A stretch of DNA of 64,000 nt from an uncultured Thiodictyon sp. (lineage in GTDB: Bacteria; Pseudomonadota; Gammaproteobacteria; Chromatiales; Chromatiaceae). Position 1 is the stretch's first letter. Every line of letters begins with the position of its first letter. The position numbers were made by a program, and so were the translations under genes. The notes under the pieces were generated by a model. It did not search any database, had not been told where the DNA came from, and saw only the letters and a list, made by a program, of their open reading frames with translations. This document shows positions 17,071 through 25,105 of this stretch, one piece after another. The stretch covers positions 1 to 64,000 of the forward strand of contig CAILVI010000029.1 of the NCBI GenBank assembly GCA_903837595.1, read 5' to 3'.

Positions 17071-19578
17071 CTAAGTGAGTGTCTGGATGGCAAACAGATT
17101 GCTGCACTCGGTACCAATAGCAGTTGAGTTGGTGGCAATCAGGTTTGAATTTGCGGCAATCGTGTTAACTGCGTTACTCACTTGAGTCAGGCTATTTCCG
17201 ATAGCCGTGGTGTTGCCGGCCACTTGGTTCGCCTGGTCGGCAACTGTATTCGTCGCACTCGCGACCACGTTCGTGTATGCCGCGAGAGCGTTGGACTGCT
17301 GTACCGCCGTCTGCACATTGGCCACAAGAGTCGTATGCGAGTTCGCGATATTCGCGACCTCGTCAGCGAGCAGCTTGATTTGGGCGACCAACCTTACGCT
17401 ATCACCAATCACTGCATTATGCGAACCGGTTAACGCGGTGATCTTTACCGCCACTTTATCTACAGAAGAATTTATCGCCTTCAATGGCCCGACCTGCATA
17501 TTTAATCTGGGACCTGTGGTCATGTCCGTTCGGGCGCCCATCACTATCTTATTGTCATCCAAGAAGGTCCATGCCGTGTTTGCGCCTGCAAAAACGCCAC
17601 TGTTTGCGCCCACCACCATCAGCCCGTTTTCGCCCAGGATGACCGAATTCTGGTTGCCTGCTTTGATACTCAGGCGCTTATCTGTCCGAAACACGATGCC
17701 CGCTTCATCGTAAAACCCAGCCTGATTGACTCCACACTGCCACTGGTACTGAGGGTCAAGGGGCTGGTTGGCGGAACCCTTTGTGCCGGCCGCCACGCAA
17801 TCGCTAACCGGCCTGCCACGCTTTCTCCGGCGGGCGCGCGGCGTAGGGGCGGACCCGGCGGGCACCGGGATCAATCGCCCGGCATCCTTGCCGGTATCCT
17901 TCGCGACATAATTGGCCTGGTACATGGTATTTTGCGGCTCATAGGTTGCAGCATTGGCGCCACGGCCTGGCGATTGATTTGGCGTGCCCGGGGACGGGGC
18001 ACCGCTACCGCCGCCATCCGCGGCACCGTCGCTGAACCCCAGGCGTATATAGGTGTTGCCGTGCGGTGTGGCGAGATGGACGTACTCCTTCCCCGCTTGG
18101 TCTTCGAATTGGAGTTGATTCTGCCCGGCAGTGATGATGCGGCACTGGGTCGAGGACTGTTCATTGACCACGTTCGGGGTCTGCGGATTGGGCAGGGCAA
18201 GCAGGATATAGGGACGGTTGGGATCGCCGTCGTGGAATGAGAGTGCGACCTCGGCACCCTTGTGCAGCGGGAAGTGAATGCCATGGTCAGCGCCGGCATA
18301 GAGCCCGGCCTTGCGCAGCCAGGTCGAGGCCTTGCCCTGGCCCTTCCCGGACAGATCGAAGGGCATGATAACCTTATAGCGGCCCTGTGCATCCAGTTCG
18401 GCATACTGCCCGGAACCGGCCGCGTCGACCTTGCCGGAGATGGTGCCATGAATGCGCGATGGCTCGGTCTGCCGCGGGGGCCGGAACTGCACCGTGGCCG
18501 GAATACAGGTGAATCGGTTGCGATAACCTGGCGCTGCGGCGGCGTCCTGCAGTTTGATCCCCAATCGGCTGATCAGATAGCCTTCCTGACCACCCTCATG
18601 GCTGACGCCGGTGATCAGATAGCTGCAATTGAAATCCGGCCGATAGTGCCCGCGCAGGGTGAACTGATAGCCGGGGCTGATGGGCGCCACCTCGCTGCCG
18701 GCAGTGAACAGCCGGTGTTGACAAAGTTGTTCCTGCGCGCGGATGCGCGCCAGCAACTGCCCCTCGACGCGTGTCGAGAAATTTTCGCCATAGGTATAGA
18801 GCTCACCCACCCCGGTCGGGGAGATGAGTTCCTCGACCTGCAGGTCGAGATCAGGCTGTTCATAATGGTAGTTCTTGAGCTTGATGTTGTGCTGCAGCGG
18901 ATTCAGCTTCAGTTTGAAGTCCCGCACGAGGTGTTGCCGGGCCGTGCCATCCAGACCGCTGGTCGAGGCGAAGTCCAGGATGGGGCAGTCCGCGAGCGGT
19001 TCGTGCGACATGAAGGTATCGGTGAAGATCAACTTTTCCGCGGCACCACTCTGATCGAAATAATAGTAATAACCGTAGCGCTCGGCCCAGTGAGAAAAGA
19101 AGTGGAAGTGCGATTCGTTGTATAGACAGGCATAGGGCCAGGGCGTCCCCTGGCTCTGGATTCGGGCCTCATAGTCGGTGGTCAAGAGACCGCCGTCGCG
19201 CAGACAGGACTCGATGATCTGCCGCGGTGTCTGGTCCTGAAAGATCAGGTTGTGCCGGGTCCGGGTCAGGAGCCACAGTCGGGGGACCAGCACGGCATGG
19301 TAAGAGACGTAGTCGCCGACCTTGTGCAACTGTTCAAGGTTTTCAAGGATGCCATGGTAGGTGGACGCCGGCCCGCCCGGCTGCGCCCGGATGGTGAGGG
19401 TCGCCGGACTGGCCAGCACCGCTTCCAGGTCCAGTGAGTCGTCCGCGCAGACCAGTAGGATCTCGAACCGGTACAGGGTCGACAACCCCTCAACCCCATT
19501 GAATCGCACCACCTTGAAGGCATCGGCCGGCAAGTCGGCGCAGACGAATGTGAACAGTGGGCTTAGCTCTTGTGCCAT
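17071..19578 (-). CDS. vgrG: VgrG T6SS spike protein 1
   Basis: This 835-residue VgrG has the gp27-like hub in about residues 1-380 (FTFVCADLPADAFKVVRFNG, YNESHFHFFSHWAERYGYYYYF). The gp5 OB domain follows at about 395-470 (YAELDAQGRYKVIMPFDLSG, GADHGIHFPLHKGAEVALSFHDGDPNRPYIL), then the needle. A short Gly/Ser and Arg-rich hinge (PTPRARRRKRGRP) leads to a C-terminal part ending in a Thr/Asn-rich helical run. That ending is unlike the tail of its three paralogues. It trims the tube tip as a trimer and carries a PAAR-type cap. ATG 19578 begins the family's usual start. No toxin domain is evident. Confidence 0.9.
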   Translation of the reverse strand: MAQELSPLFTFVCADLPADAFKVVRFNGVEGLSTLYRFEILLVCADDSLDLEAVLASPATLTIRAQPGGPASTYHGILENLEQLHKVGDYVSYHAVLVPRLWLLTRTRHNLIFQDQTPRQIIESCLRDGGLLTTDYEARIQSQGTPWPYACLYNESHFHFFSHWAERYGYYYYFDQSGAAEKLIFTDTFMSHEPLADCPILDFASTSGLDGTARQHLVRDFKLKLNPLQHNIKLKNYHYEQPDLDLQVEELISPTGVGELYTYGENFSTRVEGQLLARIRAQEQLCQHRLFTAGSEVAPISPGYQFTLRGHYRPDFNCSYLITGVSHEGGQEGYLISRLGIKLQDAAAAPGYRNRFTCIPATVQFRPPRQTEPSRIHGTISGKVDAAGSGQYAELDAQGRYKVIMPFDLSGKGQGKASTWLRKAGLYAGADHGIHFPLHKGAEVALSFHDGDPNRPYILLALPNPQTPNVVNEQSSTQCRIITAGQNQLQFEDQAGKEYVHLATPHGNTYIRLGFSDGAADGGGSGAPSPGTPNQSPGRGANAATYEPQNTMYQANYVAKDTGKDAGRLIPVPAGSAPTPRARRRKRGRPVSDCVAAGTKGSANQPLDPQYQWQCGVNQAGFYDEAGIVFRTDKRLSIKAGNQNSVILGENGLMVVGANSGVFAGANTAWTFLDDNKIVMGARTDMTTGPRLNMQVGPLKAINSSVDKVAVKITALTGSHNAVIGDSVRLVAQIKLLADEVANIANSHTTLVANVQTAVQQSNALAAYTNVVASATNTVADQANQVAGNTTAIGNSLTQVSNAVNTIAANSNLIATNSTAIGTECSNLFAIQTLT

Positions 19579-19805
19579 TTCTAGTGGACCCGGTGGTGAA
19601 AGAACGCAAGGGTGCGAGGTAGCGAGACTCGCCGACCGTCAGCATGGCGGCGGCCTCGCGGTGCGGCCACCCCATCACCTGAGCATAATCGCTCTGGCAA
19701 TGACTTAATTCGCGCTGGCCAGGGTGGAGACAAGATGTTCACTAAATTATTCCAGTTAGCGGTGGCAAGGTTTACCGTTCGCCCCGTCCGGCGCCGACCG
19801 CCGCC

Positions 19806-22340
19806 TCACATCATTTCAATCACAGCGGAGATGACGCTAACATTGGTAGCCACTTCGGCGACCTCTGTGGCGACCCTGCTGCATTCGGTGTTGATGTCTG
19901 CGACGGTTGCCTGCAGCCGCGTCACATCGCCACTGACCTGACTAACCTCCGCCTGGACCTGTGTCACGCTTGCGTCGATCTCCTGTTTGCTGGTTGTCAG
20001 TTGCACTTTCGTCGCGTAGGTCTGGTTAACGTCCACTGCCAGATTGTTGATTTCAGAACGGATCTTAGTGGCGGTCGCGCTGACCTCGCTTTGGGTCTCA
20101 GTGATCCTCTGTTGCGCCGTTGTGACACAGGTTTCTATCTCGTTGATCCTGTTCACCTCACCCTCTACGTCTGTTAACTGTGCAGTCAATCGATCGATTG
20201 TTCCATTTAACTTCTTGGTGCTCGCGGCGGCCCTTGTCTGGTCCGTTGTCAGTGACAACTTGGAAAAGCTCAGGTTCTTTACTGCGCCCACCTGTATGTT
20301 AAGTCTAGGGCCGATCGTGCTGTCCGTGCGGAGGCCTGCCACAAACTTATTGTCATTCCCACCGACAAATGCGCCGTTTTCGCCGAGAATCGTTGAATTC
20401 TGTATGCCTGCTTTGACACTAAAGCGTTTGTCGGTATTCAGTACGATCCCGTCCTGAGAAAAAAAGGACGACTGATTGACCCCATACGGCGACTGGGACA
20501 TGAGGGCACCGGCGGGGGCCGTCGAAGCGATTGCGCCGATCACCTGGAGCTGCGCGGCGGGCCGGCCACGAGTCCCGTGGCACCCGCCAGATGCAGGCGT
20601 CGTCCGGGGTGGCGCCGCCATGAATCGACCGGCCGCCTTGCCGGTATCCCTCACCACGTAGTTCGCCTGATACATCGTATTGTGCGGCTCATAGCTCGCA
20701 CCATTCGCTCCGCTGCCAGCCGCATTACCTGTATTACCCGGGCTACCGTCGCCGGACCCATCCCCGCCGCTGCCACCGCCCCCTGCCTCGCCGCCGAAAC
20801 CAAGCCGCAGGAAGCTATTGCCGGTCGGGGTTGAGAGATGGATAGACTGCTGCCCCTCGAGATCCTCGAAGTGCAGCTGATTCTGCCCGGCGGTGGTGAT
20901 CCGGCACTGGGTCTGGGATTGCGCGTTGACAACGTTCGGCGTGCTGGGATTGGGGATGGCGGCGAGGATATAGGGGCGGTTGGGGTCGCCATCGTGGAAT
21001 GCCAATGCCACCTCGGTCCCCTTGTGCAGCGGGAAATGGATGCCATGATCGGCGCCGGCATAGAGCCCGGCCTTGCGCAGCCAGGCGGAGGCCTTGCCCT
21101 GTCCCTTGCCGGACAGGTCGAATGGCAGAATGACCTTGTAGCGCCCCTCTGCATCCAGTTCGGCATATTTCCCGGAACCGGCCGCGTCGACCTTGGCCGA
21201 GAGGGTGCCGTGGATCCGCTGTCGTTCAGTTTCGCGGGGTGCACGATACTGTACCTCGGCCGCAATACAGGTGAAACGATTGCGATAGGCGGGGCGTTCG
21301 CCGGCGCCCGCGAGGCGAGTCCCCAGCCCGCTGGTCAGATAGCCTTCCTGTCCCCCCTCATGGCTGACGCCGATGATCAGATAGTCGCCGTTGAAATCGG
21401 GTCGATAGTGCTCGCGCAGGCTGAAGCGATAGCCTGGCGTGATAAAGGGGACCTGACTGCCGGCATCGAACAGTTGGTGCCGGCAGAGGTGTTCCTGCGC
21501 CCGGATAGCCGCGAGCCGTTGCCCCTCGTCCCGGGTCGGAAAACTTTCGCCATAGGTATAGATGTCACCCACCCCGGTGGCGGAGATAATCGCCTCAGCC
21601 TCCAGGTCGAGATCGGGCCGTTCGTAATAGTAGTTCTTGAGTTTGATCTTGTGCGCCAGCGGATTGAGTGTGAGATTAAAGTCCCTGACCACCTGCTGCC
21701 TGGTCATGGCATCCAGACCGCTGGTCGGGGCAAACCCCAGGGTCGGGCACTGCGCGAGCCGTTCGTGGGACATGAGCGTATCGGTAAAGATCAGCTTCTC
21801 CGCGGTGCCGCTTTGGTCGAAGTAATAGTAATAGCCGTAGCGTTCGGCCCAGTGCGAAAAGAACTGGAAGTGCGATTCATTGTACTGGCAGGCATAGTTC
21901 CAGCGTCGCCCCGGCGTCTGGATCCGGACCTCATAGTCGGTTGGGGACAAGCCGCCGTCCTGCAGACAGGCCTCGATGATTTCCTGAGGCGTCTGGTCCA
22001 GAAAGATCTGGTTGTGGCGGGTCTGGGTCAAGCGCCACAGTTTGGGAACGAGCACCGCCCGGTAGACGACCTGGTCATCGACCTTCTGCAACTGTTGGAA
22101 CTGTTCGATGATACCGTGATAGGGGGCCGCTTGCCTGCTGTCATCCGTCTGGATGCTGAAGGTGGCCGGACTGGCCAGCACCAACTCCAGGTCCAGTGAG
22201 TCTTGCGGGGACACCAGCAGGACCTCGAACCGATACAGGGTCGATAATCCCTCCACGCCGGTAAAGCGAACGACCTGGAAGGTGTCCGGGTCCAGTGCGG
22301 TGGAGACGAATTTGAACAGTGGGCCTGAGTCTGCTGCCAT
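19806..22340 (-). CDS. vgrG: VgrG T6SS spike protein 2
   Basis: This 844-residue VgrG is very similar to VgrG1 in the hub and OB domain (YNESHFQFFSHWAERYGYYYYF, GADHGIHFPLHKGTEVALAFHDG). ATG 22340 follows a GAGG ribosome site and opens ADSGPLFKFVSTALDPDTFQV. After a Gly-rich hinge the last ~180 residues form a coiled coil with Val/Ile/Thr heptads. They end in CSRVATEVAEVATNVSVISA and VIEMM, nearly the same ending as VgrG3 and VgrG4. Such tails may trimerise or present a receptor for cargo. No enzyme motif is seen. Confidence 0.9.
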   Translation of the reverse strand: MAADSGPLFKFVSTALDPDTFQVVRFTGVEGLSTLYRFEVLLVSPQDSLDLELVLASPATFSIQTDDSRQAAPYHGIIEQFQQLQKVDDQVVYRAVLVPKLWRLTQTRHNQIFLDQTPQEIIEACLQDGGLSPTDYEVRIQTPGRRWNYACQYNESHFQFFSHWAERYGYYYYFDQSGTAEKLIFTDTLMSHERLAQCPTLGFAPTSGLDAMTRQQVVRDFNLTLNPLAHKIKLKNYYYERPDLDLEAEAIISATGVGDIYTYGESFPTRDEGQRLAAIRAQEHLCRHQLFDAGSQVPFITPGYRFSLREHYRPDFNGDYLIIGVSHEGGQEGYLTSGLGTRLAGAGERPAYRNRFTCIAAEVQYRAPRETERQRIHGTLSAKVDAAGSGKYAELDAEGRYKVILPFDLSGKGQGKASAWLRKAGLYAGADHGIHFPLHKGTEVALAFHDGDPNRPYILAAIPNPSTPNVVNAQSQTQCRITTAGQNQLHFEDLEGQQSIHLSTPTGNSFLRLGFGGEAGGGGSGGDGSGDGSPGNTGNAAGSGANGASYEPHNTMYQANYVVRDTGKAAGRFMAAPPRTTPASGGCHGTRGRPAAQLQVIGAIASTAPAGALMSQSPYGVNQSSFFSQDGIVLNTDKRFSVKAGIQNSTILGENGAFVGGNDNKFVAGLRTDSTIGPRLNIQVGAVKNLSFSKLSLTTDQTRAAASTKKLNGTIDRLTAQLTDVEGEVNRINEIETCVTTAQQRITETQSEVSATATKIRSEINNLAVDVNQTYATKVQLTTSKQEIDASVTQVQAEVSQVSGDVTRLQATVADINTECSRVATEVAEVATNVSVISAVIEMM

Positions 22341-22506
22341 TTTCGATAAACCTCGGTGCAAGCTGTGCCGACGGGTTGCGCCGCTGCGCGTTCGCCAGCG
22401 GCGACTACCCTCAGGGGTTACCCGCTCATCACATCACAAAACGCGATGCCTATCAATTCTGGCACCGGCCCCCCGTCCGCGCATGCGTTCAGTAGCGACC
22501 GCCGCC

Positions 22507-24996
22507 TCACATCATTTCAATCACGGCGGAGATGACGCTTACATTGGTGGCCACTTCGGCGACCTCCGTGGCGACCCTGCTGCATGCCGCGTCGATTTGC
22601 GATACGTCCGCCCGCAGTTTCGTCACGTCGCCACTGACCTGACTCACCGCGCCCCGAACCTCAGTCAGGTCCGCGCTGACCCTGTCCTCAGTCGCCGCCA
22701 GTTGCGTTTTCGTCGCGTAGGTCTGGCTAATGCTGACTGTCAGGTCATTGACCTCAGTCTGGATCTTAGTCACCGTCGCGGTGATCGCATCTTTGTTATC
22801 AGTGATGGCCTGTTCCGCGGTGGTGACCCTGGTTTCGATGCCTGTGATCTTGGCGACCTCGGTTTCTGCCGTCGTGACCCTTCCGGTCAACTTGGTGACG
22901 TCCGCGGCCACCGCGGTGACCTGCGTCTTTAATTTGGTTTCGACCTCACTTATTTCATGTTTTAACGGAGACCACTCCCACTTGGAGGGGAAGTTATATT
23001 CGACCAAGCCCCCCGCTACCAGGTCGGTCTTCAAGCCCATCACCGTCGCATTATCGAATCCGAGGATGACCTCTTCCGAACCGCCTAGGATGCTGGTGAA
23101 TTCGTCGCCCATGATCGTCTCGGCCTTGGCGCCGCACTCCAGCGAATACTTGCCGTCAGCCTTCCAGGAAATGTCTATATTGGAGTCATCCTCACCCTCA
23201 CCCTCACTGGCATTGTTGACCGCCAACGGTGAGCGGGATGGCCGATTCATTACCGCCGCAGTCGCGTCAGGCTGGCAGCCGCGGCCCAGGGCGGTCGTCC
23301 CGGTCGGTACCTGGGCATAGTGACCAGCACCGTGACCAGTCTGAGTCACTACAAAATTTGCCTGATACATCGTGGTGTGCGGTTCATAGGTCGCGCCACT
23401 TGCACCACTCGCCGCATTCGTGGTCGGGGTTGCCGGACTCGCACCACTGCCCCCGTGATAGCCGATCTTCAGGGCGGCTTGGCCGCTCGGCGTCGTGAGA
23501 TGAATGTACTGCCTGCCTGGTTCGTCTGAGAAATGCAGCGTGTTGCGGCCGTTGGTGGTGATCCGGCACTGGGTCTGAGATTGCTCGTTGACGACACTCG
23601 GGGTGCTGGGGTTGACCATGGCGGCGAGGATGAACGGGCGGTCCGGATCGCCATCACAGAAGGACAGTGCAACCTCGGTATCCTTGGTCAGCGGGAAATG
23701 CATTCCATGGTTGCTGCCGGCATAGGGCGTGGCCATACGCAGCCAAGCCGAGGCCTTGCCGTCGCCGCGCCCGGACAGGTCGAAGGGCAGGATGACCTTG
23801 TAGCGTCCGTACTGATCCAGTTCGGGGTAGTCACCGAGTCCGGCGGCATCGATACGGGCGGGAATGGTCCCGTGAATACGGGGCCAGGCGGTCAGCCGCT
23901 GCGGTCTGAACTGGGTGGTGGCGGGTATGCACTGGAAGGTATTACGGTAAAACAGCGAGTTGCGGTCATCGCCTGGCAGGCCCAGGCCGCTTTGCAGATA
24001 GCGCGCCTGACTGCCTTCGTGGCTCACCCACGTGGTCAGGTAGTCCTGGTTGAAGTCGTCACGAAAATGTCCGGTCAGACTGAAGGTGTAGCCAGGACGC
24101 AGGGTGGGGACCTGGGACTCTCCCTGGAAGAGGCGTTGCCGGCACCGTAACTCCTCCGCGCGGACTGTGGCCAAACGATTGGCTTGCGCCTGCTCCAGGA
24201 AGTGCTCGGCATAGAGATAGACCTCGCCCCGACCGCGCGCCTGTACCACCGCCTGGCCCTGTAGATCAAGGTGGGGTTTCATGTAGTTGTAGTCCTTGAG
24301 CCGGACCTGGCGTGGGACTGGACGCACATGCATGCGCAATGCCTGCACCACCTGACCCGCCACGGCGTCCAGGCCGGAGATGGGCGAATAGCGCAGCCCG
24401 TTGGCTCCTGGCATAGTGGTGTGGGCCATCCGGGTGTCGGTAACGATCATCTTCTCGGCTTGCTCGCTCTGCTCGAACCAGTAATAGGCGCCGCCCCACT
24501 CCATCCAGCGGGAGAGGAAATCGAACGCGGATTCGCCATATTGACACACATAGTCACAGACGGGGTAGGCGTTGGTACGGCGGAACTCAAAGTCCAGCCC
24601 CGGTGCCAGGCCGCCGTCACGCAAGATCTGGCTGAGGAACTGCGCGGGGGCCTGATTGAGGAAAACCTGATTGTGGCGGGTCAGGGTCAGCCACCAGAGC
24701 CGCGGTCGCAACTCGGCGCGATAAAAGTAATGGCGGTCGGCCTCATGCCATTGCTCGAGATTGGAGAGTATCCCGTGATAGGGCAATGCCGGTTGGCCGG
24801 CCGCCTTGATGGTGAAGGTGGCGGGCTGCTCGATCACGGCATCGAGGTCGATGTCCCTGCGCCCGCAGATCAGCAGGATCTCGAAGCAGTAGAGGGTGGA
24901 GAGCGCCTCCAGGCCGGTGAAGCGCACGACCTGGAAGGTATCCGCGGCCAGTCCGGCAGAGACGAAGGTGAACAGTGGACCAGTCTGTTGAGACAT
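22507..24996 (-). CDS. vgrG: VgrG T6SS spike protein 3
   Basis: This 829-residue VgrG starts at ATG 24996 (MSQQTGPLFTFVSAGLAADTF) with a TGAGG ribosome site. The hub and OB domains belong to a second subtype shared with VgrG4 (YGESAFDFLSRWMEWGGAYYWF, YAGSNHGMHFPLTKDTEVALSF). The C-terminal third is a long coiled coil (VTKLTGRVTTAETEVAKITG and onwards). It ends with CSRVATEVAEVATNVSVISA and VIEMM, the same ending as VgrG2. The similar tails on different hub subtypes suggest domain exchange by recombination. Confidence 0.9.
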   Translation of the reverse strand: MSQQTGPLFTFVSAGLAADTFQVVRFTGLEALSTLYCFEILLICGRRDIDLDAVIEQPATFTIKAAGQPALPYHGILSNLEQWHEADRHYFYRAELRPRLWWLTLTRHNQVFLNQAPAQFLSQILRDGGLAPGLDFEFRRTNAYPVCDYVCQYGESAFDFLSRWMEWGGAYYWFEQSEQAEKMIVTDTRMAHTTMPGANGLRYSPISGLDAVAGQVVQALRMHVRPVPRQVRLKDYNYMKPHLDLQGQAVVQARGRGEVYLYAEHFLEQAQANRLATVRAEELRCRQRLFQGESQVPTLRPGYTFSLTGHFRDDFNQDYLTTWVSHEGSQARYLQSGLGLPGDDRNSLFYRNTFQCIPATTQFRPQRLTAWPRIHGTIPARIDAAGLGDYPELDQYGRYKVILPFDLSGRGDGKASAWLRMATPYAGSNHGMHFPLTKDTEVALSFCDGDPDRPFILAAMVNPSTPSVVNEQSQTQCRITTNGRNTLHFSDEPGRQYIHLTTPSGQAALKIGYHGGSGASPATPTTNAASGASGATYEPHTTMYQANFVVTQTGHGAGHYAQVPTGTTALGRGCQPDATAAVMNRPSRSPLAVNNASEGEGEDDSNIDISWKADGKYSLECGAKAETIMGDEFTSILGGSEEVILGFDNATVMGLKTDLVAGGLVEYNFPSKWEWSPLKHEISEVETKLKTQVTAVAADVTKLTGRVTTAETEVAKITGIETRVTTAEQAITDNKDAITATVTKIQTEVNDLTVSISQTYATKTQLAATEDRVSADLTEVRGAVSQVSGDVTKLRADVSQIDAACSRVATEVAEVATNVSVISAVIEMM

Positions 24997-25105
24997 TGCC
25001 AATGAACCTCATGGTGAAAGAATAGTCGGGATGGCCGTGGCACGGTTTGCCGATCGCCTCGCCATCACGAAGCCCCGGGGTCATCGCTCGGTGCCTCTCA
25101 CCGGC

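Noticed and set aside
20838..22199. 453-codon plus-strand frame opposite vgrG2
   Set aside because: The same antisense frame is open in the other vgrG genes at similar places, as expected from shared coding sequence. It has no domain.
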